This document shows positions 8,247-19,195 of a stretch of 20,376 bases of DNA, piece after piece (position 1 is the first letter of the stretch; each line of letters starts with the position of its first letter). Position numbers and translations under genes: made by a program. The stretch is from assembly GCA_040143965.1 (NCBI GenBank), contig JASJQH010007105.1, forward strand, positions 1 through 20,376, written 5' to 3'. Under the pieces are notes generated by a model that was not told the origin of the DNA, searched no databases, and was given only the letters and a program-made list of their open reading frames with translations. This stretch comes from Basidiobolus ranarum (taxonomy: Eukaryota > Basidiobolomycota > Basidiobolomycetes > Basidiobolales).

Positions 8247-9820
8247 ATGGTAACCTCATATACTTTCGTTTTATAGCAAATAACAAGTTGATATTCACCT
8301 TTTGTATTTTCAGTCCCAACGTCCTTCTAGTCATGGCTCGACAGCATCTGGTTCTATCTCCGCTAGTATTCCTGCAATTGTAAAAGCCAAGCAATTTGCT
8401 CGTCAGTCCGTGCCAGCCCAGGTATCTAGCAACTCTGAAGCATATCATCGTCGGAGAGCTTCATGGCGTGGCTCTGCAAACTCTGAGCGAAAATTTGCTC
8501 TTGATATGGAACCTTCAGCCCCTGACGTTCCTCCAGCACCAGCTCCAGCTATGTATTGGTCTAAGGCCCCTATATATGGTCATTCACCCCCCAAATCTCT
8601 TCGTGCTCATAGTGTTAACTTGGTTGGGGAGTTGATATACATTTTTGGTGGTTGTGATGAGCGAACATGCTATAATGACCTGTACATCTTTGATGCTGGT
8701 AAGAGAAGTTGAAATATATTATCGATTTTTCGTCTCTGACATGACTTTCAATTATAGAAACTATGTATTGGTCGAGTCCTCAAACAAATGGGGAGCCGCC
8801 AGCTCCATGCAGAGCTCACACCTCCACATTGGTGGATAACAAACTGTTTATCTTCGGTGGTGGCGATGGACCCAACTATTTTAATGAACTTTATGTTCTT
8901 GATATAGGTATTGGTTGTCTTTATTAATCTTGTTAATGTACTCGTAGCTAAATACAAAGTTCCATTATATTAGATACACTAACTTGGTCAAAGCCAAAGG
9001 TTTATGGCGAAATCCCTGGTCCTCGTCGAGCACATACAGCCTGTCATTACGGAAAATATATGTATCTATTTGGTGGAGGAGATGGACTTCGTGCTTTAAA
9101 TGACGTTTTTCGTTTAGACATATGTACGTTATCCTGGCTTAACAATACAGAATATTAGATTGACTAATAATAATACCTTCAATCAGCGGATTTATGCAAG
9201 CTTACCTGGCATTCAGTCGAAGTTAAAGGTAAGCCACCGATTCCCAGGGGCTATCACACCAGTACGCTTGTCGAAAATAAGCTCTTGGTCTATGGTGGCT
9301 CAGATGGTCATGAATGTTTTAGTGAAGCTCATGTTTTAAATCTCGGTAAGTTACTTGATGCTAGTTTGGCGTATTAGTTTCGTAAATGGCTAAAATCGAA
9401 CTTTATTTAAGACACGCATACATGGGAGAGAGTAAGATTAAGTGAACGAGTCCCTAGACTTTCTCATACAGCTACCCAAGTTGGCTCGTATATATTCGTT
9501 ATCGGAGGACATGATGGAGACAAATACGTCCAGAACGTACTTTTGTTGAACTTGGGTTTGTAGTTATTTTCTTTCAAGCTCCGTCATCACCGTTTTTAAT
9601 TATCCATTGTCGTTTAGTTACTATGAACTGGGAAACCAGGAAAATCTATGGAGTGCCACCTACAGGTAGAGGCTATCACACTGCAGTTTTGTATGACTCT
9701 AGACTATTTGTATATGGTGGTTACGATGGCCAACGTGTATTTGACGAAGTTTACATCTTGGATTTGAGCGCCTGTGCCTATTTACCCCAGGTCACTAACT
9801 TTGAACTAGGTTCATACTGA
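8247..9820 (+). CDS. Kelch-repeat beta-propeller protein
   Basis: Seven coding exons: 8247-8249, 8314-8698, 8758-8907, 8974-9123, 9187-9345, 9412-9555 and 9618-9820, with introns of 59-66 nt, give 397 aa. Exon 1 would be the ATG alone (ATG|gtaacc), joined to TCC CAA CGT for MSQRPSS. The head (about 1-85) is Ser-, Ala- and Pro-rich and probably disordered, with a basic HRRRASWRG patch that resembles a kinase site. Then come about six kelch repeats, each with a Gly-Gly pair (IYIFGGCDE, LFIFGGGDG, YLFGGGDG, VYGGSDG, VIGGHDG, VYGGYDG) and a Trp or similar residue. Exons 3-6 each carry about one repeat and are bounded by phase-1 introns. The short tail ends CAYLPQVTNFELGSY. Kelch propellers are binding platforms, for example in polarity (Tea1-like) and Rab9-effector-like proteins; no BTB, F-box or coiled coil is seen, so the partner is unknown. 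The beta-propeller call is sure; the N-terminal exon less so. Confidence 0.9.
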
Positions 9821-12148
9821 TAAAAAGACCGCAAAGAAACCAAGTTCCTCTTTAATTCTATTCGTTTTTGGAAAATCAGCGATTTCTAAAATATTAATCC
9901 CCCTAATGCTAGTTATAACTTTAATAAGTCTGCTAAAAAGCCCACCGGAGTAACTGATATAAATTTACATTACTCTTTTAATCCCTGAAATGAGCCTACT
10001 ACTTGAAATATATAATTTAGAATCATTCACGTTGGCTGTTTGCTTAGTCTGATCTCTTTAAAATCGACTTTGAGGTTTATATATTAGTGGCCAGTTCTTG
10101 ATTGTGGTATGTTTTTTCGTCCCAAATAGAAGGAAAGCACCATCAAACAGCGTAGAGCAGGTTTCCTTAGTATGCCTTAGATCGCGAGGAGTTATAGCTA
10201 ATGACTACAGAGTAATAAATTTCAATGGAAATCAATCACGTGATATTTCTGGCAATTGTTACAGAAACCAGTGGAGTGACCTTTGTAAGTTGAGCGTATT
10301 TCATGAGACTAACCCCAACGGTATAGTTGAAATGAATTATTGTTGCACAATAGAAAATGAATTATTTTTAGGCCATTGGCTACAGATTTAACTCATTAAA
10401 GGTACATTTTCTTTCTCAATGGAATGCAACACCTAAGGAGTCACTGGATAATAACAATCATCCTATTTTTTGTTTCTGCTCGCTAACGTGTTCATGCTTA
10501 GCAACTCGTTGCAGGATGAAATAATAATTAGGCAGCATCGACACTATTAACTAAACAATTGCTTGTATCAGCCTCTGTCGACAGGTTATATACATGAATG
10601 TACGTATAACGATGCTATTAATTAGTCAACATTTCAACAAAGAAGCTACCAATATGTTATGTGGAGCGAGGTAAAGCCAAAAACTTGATAGGGATGCTAG
10701 GTTTGCAGGCAATAAGCCTAAGGCAAAACAGACATGGGATTCCTGATCCTTTGGGGCATCCTCCCCTCGTACATGGTCGCTTTTGGATGTATGATCACCT
10801 TGACGGATTATTGATTCGACTAGTACCTTCTCAGATTGATAAGTTCTGGTTCTGCACATAACCGTGGGGCCTTTCATTGGTTCTCAATAACACGGTTATA
10901 TTGTTATTCATGATCATCTAGGAGACAGAGCTAACTATCTCATTAGCTTTTTCCTGTCCATGTGAAAGTAGGCAGTTAGCCCATGGAGATGAGCTCAACG
11001 AGGGATTTCACGCTAAGCTAAGACTCAACAATGTTTGTACTGCTGAGCTCGCTTTCCTGTACTTGATTGATAATCTCCTAGTAGATATTGATCAAGTGGT
11101 GACGTCGTTCTTAAGTGACAAACTAGCCTGTCTCCCCAGGGAAGAGCATCCATTGGCTGTCCTGTATGATCCACCAAGTGCCAATTTTGAAAATCAGCTT
11201 CACTTTGAACTCCGCAGAAAGCTTAATCCTATGTGAGGGGTCTTTACTGGTAAAGAGCCTGGATCACTATTGGCTAAGGAAAGCAATCGAGAATGATCCG
11301 CAAAGCTAATTCCTCTTGGTTGAATGCTGCCAATGGATTTGACCAGTTATTACACGCAAGATAAGATCATGTCGTCATGCTGAGGTGCATACCTAAGCTA
11401 TTTGTTCTGTGCTACCGTGATACTGCTACGTAATCCACATTATTCCAGCGAACATATCGGTAATTATCGACATATCGATGAATCTCCCGAAATATTGATC
11501 TTTCGCAATCGGATTTCATTACTTGCCTAATCCTAATCTATGTTCTCACATCCTCCAGATATATTCGCTTGGGAATCGACCGAACCATATTAGTCACTCT
11601 TTTGACATCGATGCGTACATTATCCAGCAAAACTGTTGGTGTGTTCTTCGCTGTGCTAAGGTTACTGGTATCTGAGTTAGCAAAGCTGATCGCTACTTAA
11701 AGGGTCAGATCTGAAATCAGATCGCAGTTTGGTCAGAGCCTACATTTCCGGCAGTAGTTACGTAGAGCCATCCCTAAAGTGGCTCTTCTTTCCTGTCTGA
11801 TCTATTTTCCTTACGTATTGATTCCTACCTATGCAGATATAGAATCTGGATTAACACGTTACTTGATGCAGGATGGTAAATCAGGAGTGTTTTTGTTGCT
11901 CTTATCATATCATTTGTGATCGTCTTATCTTTACTATCATTTGTCAAGTTGAAACATATATTAATTTTGAAGACGTCTTCTTGAATACTAATTTGGTTGG
12001 TCATCTATATTCATCTGAGTTATATAAAATCTTATCCTCAGCTTCAATAAGATTAAATCTTACGTGCTCGCTATTTTTGTGTTCATTTCTAAATCCTTTT
12101 AATTGTCTAATTATCCCCTCAGCATCTTCCTCACATATATTCTTCAAA
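9821..12148. other. 2.3-kb gene-poor stretch between kelch and Tps2 genes
   Basis: No intact gene is recognisable. The left end is the 3' UTR of the kelch gene. A 97-codon plus-strand frame at 10098-10391 has no recognisable motif. A perfect 10-bp palindrome ATCACGTGAT, an E-box type sequence, lies at 10235-10244. The part at 10622-11530 may be a decayed reading frame (listed separately). The right end must hold the Tps2 promoter; a CCCCT element of the type bound by yeast Msn2/4 lies at 12115-12119, 30 nt before the ATG, but five bases are easily met by chance. Confidence 0.5.
10622..11530 (+). pseudogene. Possible decayed reading frame, unknown family
   Basis: One frame (codons starting at 10622, 10625 and so on) stays open with few breaks: stops at 10859, 10919 and 11234, three more TGA codons before about 11400, then TAA near 11520. 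The segment 10922-11233 is open for 104 codons, has no early ATG, and reads like protein (TAELAFLYLIDNLL, LACLPREEHPLAVLYDPPS, FELRRKLNP). Four of the stops are TGA, which is what C-to-T change at CGA codons would make. I cannot match it to a family. It might be an old transposon gene, a dead host gene or chance, and no terminal repeats or target-site duplications were found. Confidence 0.22.
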
Positions 12149-15100
12149 ATGCTTAACGGTGTTACTTCTAACTCTGAACCAAACCCCAAAGTAACAGACA
12201 GTCGCGTAATTTGCGTCACACATTTCCTTCCACGTGCTTGTATTCTAGTAAGGGGAGATGCCCAAAATCCGAGCGAATGGAGTTGGAAACTTGGGTCTAG
12301 AAGAGGTCACTCTGCCATGTATTCAGGTCTTCAATCTCTGAATGAAGTTGAAGATTGTGTTAGAATTGGTTTCGTGGGCGATATATACGATGAAGCTGGT
12401 TCACCTGTGTCATCCGCAGAACTCACAGATGCTCATAAATCTGCGCTTCGCACGCTTTGCTGGGAAGACAGTCAACTGATCCCCATCTTCCTTGAAGATG
12501 CTCTAGCAAAGGGTCATTATGATGGATATTGTAAATCTGGTATATTCAGTTGATATGTTTATATTCCGGTTAGGCATCGTACTAAAGTGTTTAATATGAT
12601 TTTTTATAGTCTTGTGGCCACTACTTCACTATCTGATGACTGAAACAAATTCCAATGACAACTGTAATAACCAGAACTGGGCTGCTTACCAAGAAGTGAA
12701 TAAGATCTTCGCTGATGTTATCAACTCTATTTACCAGTCGGGTGATATTGGTAATACAGTTATTGTTTATATTAGCTCACTGATAGACTCTAATCGATTT
12801 TTATTCATAATTACATACTATTAGTTTGGATTCAAGATTATCATCTTTTCCTAGTTCCCGGTCTTTGTCGCAAGGCGCTTCCAGATCGTGTTATTAGTGT
12901 CTTCTTACACTCGCCTTTCCCAGCTTCCGAGGTCTTCCGTAGTTCCCCTAGTAAGTCTACACTCTTTTCAGTATTTACTTTTCCATGAGCACAACAAACG
13001 TAGTAACACAAATTTTAGACCGTAAAGAGCTCTTGGAAGGTATTCTAGGAGCTAACCAACTTGGCTTTCAGGTAAGATTGCGTTATCTTGTTGTATTTTG
13101 ATTCGACTATTATTTACTCTTATTTATTTCAAACACTAGACATACTCTTATGCCCGCCATTTCATAAGTAGTTGTACTCGGGTCCTTGGTTTAGATTCTA
13201 CCCCAACTGGAGTTGATTTCAGTGGTCGTTATGTCTCTGTTGGAATCTATCCCATCGGGATCGATGTTGATACTGTCACTGCACAAAGGTAAACCTTCAT
13301 TCTTTGTTAAGCGTCCAAGCTCTCTGGTTAATCGTTAATATAGAGATTCGGAAGGAGTCATTTCCAAAATGAAAGCAATCAGGGAAATGCATGGCGATAA
13401 GAAAATCATCATTGGTAGAGATAAAGTGGATCAAGTAACCGGTGTTTTACAAAAATTGTATAGCTTTGAGAAATTTCTGGAGTTACACCCAGAATGGATC
13501 AATAAGGTAAGAAAAGTGAATCAATATTGTTGATTAGTACGTACATGTATATATTGATAGTTAATTAATGTTCTTGTGTGTTCAAAAGATTGTCCTGATT
13601 CAGATCAATACTCCGGTTCAACGCCAAGATCCTAAACTTGAGGGAAAGATCTCCGAGGTTATTTCTCGTATTAACGGAACATATGGATCTCTCGAATATA
13701 CACCAGTCTATCGTTATAGTCAAAGAATAGAGCGTCAAGAATACTATGCTCTTTTGGCCGCTGCCGATGTTGGGTTGATCACTTCCATTAGAGACGGAAT
13801 GAATACTACTTGTCAAGAGTATGTCTTATGTCAACGTGAAAACGAAGGGCCTCTTATTTTGAGTGAATTTGCTGGTACAGCTGGCTCATTGAGCGCCGCA
13901 CTTCTCGTTAACCCTTGGGACTACATGGTATTTGATTTTTGATAATCACAACTATCTTTGATCCGTTTGTAACTAACTTTCTTAAATATCAATAGGGGGT
14001 TGCTGAGGCTATTAACGAAGCTCTCAATATGTCCAAAGAGGATCGTACTTTGAAGCACAAGGTAAGTGAGCGCATCCCATATGAACGATCTATTCCTACT
14101 AACTGATTTCTTCTTGTAGCAACTTTACAATTATATCCTATCACACCCCTCCAAAACCTGGGCTAAACATTTCATTAAGGATTTGAAAGAAAAAGCTCAT
14201 TTCAAAGAAGATTCTCTACCAACCCCCATATTGGATACCCAGGCTTTAGTGAACCAATACAACTCAGCTAAAAAGAGACTTCTTCTGTTCGATTACGACG
14301 TAAGAAACTGAAGTTGTACCGAGTCAAATTGTGAAATATATTAATTTTGAAACTTTTGTCATAGGGTACATTAACACCAATTAGAGAAACCCCTGGTGCT
14401 GCAGTTCCCCAATCGGAGACTATTGATGGTCTGACCTGTCTGGCCAAGAATCCCAAAAACGTTGTTTGGGTAATCTCTGGTCGTGATCAGGATTTCTTGG
14501 ATCAATGGTTGGGACATATCCCTAACTTGGGCTTTAGGTAATTCATATTCTTACAAGCCTCTACAAGTGTTGTAGCTTTACTAAGCTTTTGATTTAGTGC
14601 TGAACATGGTTGTTTCATCAAATACCCACACCCCGAGAACAAGAAGCCATGGATCAACCTGGCAGCAGAGTTTGACTTCTCCTGGAAAAAGGATGTTATA
14701 GATATTTTCGATTACTATACTGAACGAACACCAGGTTCGTTCGTCGAACATAAATTATGCGCCGTCACATGGCATTATAGAATGGCCGATCCAGAGTATG
14801 GGTAAGAAAAATCGACTTTATCTTATTTGAAACCTATTTTCCATGTACTTATCCCAATTCTAGAAACTTCCAAGCTAAAGAGTGTAGAAACCATCTTGAA
14901 GATGCCATCGTATCCAAGAAACCAGTGGAAATTCTCGTTGGTAAGAAGAATCTTGAAGTTCGTCCAGTGGAGTTGAATAAGGTACTTTATTACTTGATAC
15001 CTTGAGTAAATCTATTTCAAAGTAAGTAAATTAAATTAATGGAACTTTTTCATTTCTTTAGGGAGAAATTGTTAAGAAATTGGTCGCCTCCACCGAGGAT

Positions 15101-15301
15101 TGTGAATTCGTATTTTGCGCAGGTGATGATAAAACTGACGAAGATATGTTCCGTGCCCTTCGTAAATCAGATCTTCCCGAGGAATATTGCTTCTCATGTA
15201 CTATTGGCAGTGCGAATAAGAAGACACAAGCATCATGGCATGTACCCTACTGTGAAGACATCATCAAGGCCATTACCTTACTTGGTGAGCAATCCTCTTG
15301 A
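12149..15301 (+). CDS. TPS2: Trehalose-6-phosphate phosphatase with a TPS-like domain (Tps2 type)
   Basis: Thirteen exons: 12149-12539, 12610-12750, 12825-12950, 13019-13071, 13140-13288, 13344-13506, 13589-13927, 13996-14061, 14120-14299, 14365-14537, 14598-14801, 14864-14981 and 15062-15301, giving 780 aa. An in-frame upstream extension is not family-like, so the ATG in cttcaaaATGC is taken. Residues about 14-475 form a GT20 (trehalose-phosphate synthase) domain with QDYHL (181-185) and DGMN (410-413) plus Glu418, but the sugar-phosphate residues are altered: RDKVDQVTG (312-320) puts Lys314 and Thr319 where active synthases have Arg and Lys. It is therefore probably not a synthase. Residues about 530-760 form a HAD phosphatase with DYDGTLTP (534-541), SGR (574-576) and GDDKTDE (722-728), all intact. 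It should make trehalose from trehalose 6-phosphate, in a complex with Tps1 and regulatory subunits in the cytosol, supporting stress tolerance and spores. A good GTGAGC donor at 15285 leaves a small chance of a different C-terminal tail. Confidence 0.95.
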
Positions 15302-15311
15302 AACGCCTTCA

Positions 15312-15331
15312 CTCCTCTCTCCTCCTCTCTC
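15312..15331 (+). repeat. Tandem CT-rich 10-mer in the Tps2 3' UTR
   Basis: CTCCTCTCTC occurs twice in a row in a pure pyrimidine tract that runs one base further, starting 11 nt after the Tps2 stop. Pure pyrimidine tracts in 3' UTRs can bind PTB- or PCBP-type RNA-binding proteins. That role is inference; slippage is enough to make such a tract. Confidence 0.6.
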
Positions 15332-15493
15332 CAACCTCATATGTTTCTATTTCTTTCCGTCTTTTTTTTGTAACATGATTCTTTCCTTGTGTATTGAAAT
15401 AGAAGAAATGAGAGTTTTTCTAAATCAAAATCAAATTAGTCATAGTTATTTTGCAATTGTCTATTCTCTGGATTTTACTAGAACATTTGAAAT

Positions 15494-15499
15494 AATAAA
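15494..15499 (+). terminator. Poly(A) signal AATAAA for the Tps2 gene
   Basis: A canonical hexamer 192 nt past the Tps2 stop, the first one on this strand that I noticed. Assignment is by position. Confidence 0.45.
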
Positions 15500-15995
15500 C
15501 ATCAATTTATGATCTGTTCGAAATCACTACTGAACACGGTACTTCTATGGTAAGCAGTCAGCAGTTCAATCCGATCCATCTGCTCGTGACCACCCTCTAC
15601 ATGAATCCTATTCAACAAGTAGATTTATTATGTTTATACGTATAAGTTTAATTGTTCTTCCTGACAGATATCTGCCAATAGAAATGAATATTTTGTTAAA
15701 GCACTAGGGAGTATGTTAATTCGGATCAGATGAATGAAAGGGACAAACAAGTGAAAAGGAATTTGGAAATATATTATATATCATAAATCAGCGATCAATT
15801 TGATATTGAATTAACATGTGTGCAATATTTTGAGAATTCCAATGTGCAAAGGGGTTTCATCTTGAATGTGATTGTGCTTTTGAAGAGTTATTAGTTTCGT
15901 TGAATTTTTACATGAATATCATGGAATATTGAACGAAGGGCATATATTGGTAGGAAACTCACAAAATAATAAAGAATGTCAAGTCAGATCTTGCA

Positions 15996-18900
15996 TTACG
16001 TTGATTCTGCCACAGTAGAGACATTCCCGTTAGAAGAGGGTATTACCAAGGTGAAGTTTGGTTGAAGCTCATCATCTAATCTTGACTTCTTGTCACTTCC
16101 GGTTACTACCGTACTCTTATCTTCTGGTCGAACTCGTTTTTTACTGATATCAAGATCCATATTGATATTTAGTTCCGACTCATCATTTTTCGACCGGATT
16201 GATTGTGCTTTTTGGGATACGCTTCCTACATTATCTTCGGGAGTTTCAATATCTTCGGAATCGCTTGGTACTCTCTTAATATCTACCTCTAAGTTTTCTT
16301 CATTGGTTTCTAAAGCAGTAGAATCTATAGTGTGAGTTGGTTGATTTTCATTATTAATATTTGGTGTGGTTTCATCGCGGTCAACGTTGGTTCCTGTGCT
16401 CCCGGTGAAGTGCGCTGTCAAAGTTTCGTCATCGGAGGTGTGGGCATCTGCTTTATCTTTGCTTAAAATAGAATTATGTCGTCCCAGATTACTTGGTGCT
16501 ATTATTGATTTCAGCTCGGAATCATTAGATAGGTGGTTATTAGAACTATTAAGTGCAAGTACTTCGGAGTTCTGTTCATTTTTTTGCTTAAGCATTCGAA
16601 ATGTCTCAACATAATCGATTTCCTTTAGTCGATCGTAGTACTTACCAACGATATAGTTCACAAGGATCTTCAAATTCTCCTGTAAACCAAATAATTGTTA
16701 GGTTTAGGTCATTTCTTAGGAAGGATGTCGTTTACCTTGCGAATAAACTCGAAAAGCTCTAAACAGGCAGAATTGGTCAGATTATTCTTTCCATCTGTTG
16801 CCAAAAACAAGTCCACAATAGGTCTAAATAAATCGTGCTTGACAATGAATCGGTTGTAGAACTCATCTTTCAATCCAATGCAAGTTCTGAAGAATCGCAG
16901 TGCCCCGAGTTTAAGGTGCTTTTCTCGACTTTTGAATAACGTTACTATCTTGGTAAATATATTGGAAGACAGAACAAAATATTTGCTGCGAAACGAATGT
17001 AACCGAACGAAGAAGCATAATAGTTCGCATAGTAAGTAACATAACGTCAAATTTGACTGTGAAAGGACAAGCTCCGTGTCCATACTCTGATAGTCAGGGA
17101 ATTGTAAAATTGGCTCAAATAACTTGCTCATATGTCGTTCATAGAATAGTGTTAACAGCTCGTCTGATTCCGGATCAGATTTAGGAGCCATTAATGCTTC
17201 GACAGGGCTTGCCAGTGAATGGTCTCCAAATGAAGGAGAAGTGTCCAGTAGGACCTTCAGGACTTCGCCATATTGAACCTTAACACCAAGGTTTTCGTCA
17301 GCTATAAAGCGTTCCACCACCGTTTCAATAAGTGGTTTTCGGTTTTGCTTCACTTGTGCCAAGACGTAAGAACGGACAAGATTTGGATCCAGATCAAGTA
17401 TTGTGCATAGTATTTCTGCTCCAACAATACGTACATTCACGTCTGGGTCTGGCAGTGCATAATCAAAAGTACTGAATAATCCGTGCTGACTAAGAGATCT
17501 ACAGTCAAATGTTATCAGAAAATCCCAAACAAAGCAGTGCGGAATGGTGATATATATATATCAGTGGATAATTCAAAACACCCATATACCTGTATAATCC
17601 TGAACGATGTATAATTGCCAAATTTTTAGCAATAGAACAAAACTGTTGAACAAAGAATACGACGTCACGCTTTCTTTCCTTTGATTCTTCAGGGTTATTC
17701 AAAACACCAAACAGCTCACGAAGAAACTCATGATCATGCTGCAAGTAATTTACAATATCAACATTATTAAAGAAAATTAGCGAATTCAGAATAGAGAAAG
17801 TGTTGTCGTCTAGGGTTCGAGCTAATACAACATCTTTCAAGTATTGAAGTCGGAACGTTTGGTGGATTTTGTTTTCAATTCCTTTATCACGGATTGGAAT
17901 CACCTTAGCACCAGAGCGAAAAAGGAATTAGTTGAAAATATTGGCGAATTACGCATTAGCAAGTGGCGTGTACCTGCTTAAAGTGCAAATTATTTCCAAG
18001 ATATTCTCGGTGCTTGGGTCTTGCTTTGGGATAATCGGGATCGTCTATGGGGTGGAAAGAAATTTCAATCTCTACAGTTGATACCTCACCGCAATGAAAT
18101 TGTTCTTACATTCTAAAATACCCACAACGCCAAGAATGATGTGATCCTGGACTATATATTCAAAGATACAGTTTTCATTCAGAAGTACTATTTAATTATC
18201 AACTGAAATCAATATTTTTGCAACGTTAGAGTAAGAGTATGAAGCATATTACTTAGTCCCTTCATGATATTGTATAGCGTGTAAAGGTCTCTCTCATTTT
18301 CTATACACTCGCACGTTTCAAAGATCGGGAGTAGTTGGTCGATATATTTCTAAAGTCACAGGTTCAGTGAGTTTACTTTTTAGCATTAAATACTCTGAAT
18401 ATTTCATCACCTCATGGACTACATAAGAAGTCAGATTATCACGTCCATAGACAAATCTTCCAAATTGTCGTATGATTGTCTCAATCTCAGAAAGATTAGA
18501 AAGTTCTGGTTTAGGGAGAGTTATCTGACTATCAGATAATTCGCGAAAAGATTCTCCGTTAGGTTCTGAGATGGTTTGTGTTAAATGTATACAAAGAAGT
18601 GAATGTTGTTGAGACAGACAATACCGTGCTGTAGTCCAGGTAGTCTTTTTTGCATATCGATAATGATATCCCTGTCACAGGAATTTAACTTCGACGACGA
18701 CTGAAACTATAATGACAAATTGGTAACTAACCAGGCTTCAGTACAGCCCTCAGCTTCCTGAAAACTTAGAGCAAGATCTTGACCAGAAGTTTCGGTCCAA
18801 ACTATCAAAGTATCTAGAAGAAAGGTTTGCAACATAAAAATTAGCCCATTAGAAGACCATTGGAATGAAGTATATCCATCAATACCTTGTTGTTTCTGAT

Positions 18901-19195
18901 ATACATCCCCTTTCATCACTTTTGAATTTAAGAGGAGAGTGTTGTCTTCTTCTGATAACACATGGAGATACAATTCCTGTTTGTCCTAACAAAAATATTA
19001 GTGATCTATAGTTTCAAGACGCGTAGATCACGTATCCGAGGGCATATCCAGGACAAAACGCAGTTTGAAAAATAAAATAGATAAAAGATATACCTCAATA
19101 TACATGCATACACAATAGCCAGTCCCTTTGTCTTGCCAAGCATTGTCTTCAGCTAGTTCGTAAACTTTTACACGCCTTCTACTAGAGATCTCCAT
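15996..19195 (-). CDS. Protein phosphatase 4 regulatory subunit 3 (SMEK/Psy2/falafel family)
   Basis: Eleven exons: 19094-19195, 18886-18985, 18732-18813, 18625-18671, 18411-18565, 18253-18349, 18110-18187, 17974-18044, 17590-17903, 16736-17498 and 15996-16679, giving 830 aa, close to human PPP4R3A (833). The ATG in caacaaATGG opens [14 protein letters not shown], which lines up with the human start; the frame upstream has no ATG. Residues 1-95 are the EVH1/PH-like domain ([30 protein letters not shown]), which in relatives docks short linear motifs on substrates. About 140-345 is the SMK-1 domain ([40 protein letters not shown]). About 349-625 is an ARM/HEAT array ([27 protein letters not shown]). 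The tail, 630-830, is acidic and Ser/Thr/Asn-rich, with a likely bipartite nuclear signal (KKRVR 783-787, KKSR 800-803). Known role: targets the PP4 catalytic subunit with R2, including in DNA-damage recovery. Confidence 0.96.

Larger units (their letters stand above)
15302..15995. other. Convergent gap between Tps2 and PP4R3 genes
   Basis: This stretch holds the 3' ends of both genes. It carries a CT-rich 10-mer duplication at 15312-15331, an eight-T run near 15362, and a plus-strand AATAAA at 15494-15499. A plus-strand frame reading on past the Tps2 stop to about 15512 is a shadow frame with no family match. I noticed no clear AATAAA for the minus-strand gene. Confidence 0.5.

Noticed and set aside
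10235-10244. ATCACGTGAT palindrome as an E-box regulating Tps2 or the kelch gene
   Set aside because: It is about 1.9 kb from the Tps2 start and downstream of the kelch gene. One E-box in isolation is weak evidence.
10626-10877. 83-codon minus-strand frame as a gene
   Set aside because: No recognisable motif and no joined exons. It overlaps the possible decayed plus-strand frame and is probably its shadow or chance.
11873-12148. In-frame upstream extension of the Tps2 first exon
   Set aside because: The extra residues are Cys/Ile/Phe-rich, unlike any Tps N-terminus, while the ATG at 12149 gives a normal family start just before the RVICVTHFLPRA region.
15285-15401. Extra terminal intron in Tps2 from the GTGAGC donor
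   Set aside because: It would be 117 nt, longer than any other intron here, and would add a tail with no family match. The TGA at 15299-15301 already closes a complete phosphatase domain.
15039-15512. 157-codon plus-strand frame over the last Tps2 exon
   Set aside because: It is the wrong frame for the phosphatase domain, which reads GDDKTDE in another frame of the same DNA. The rest is 3' UTR.
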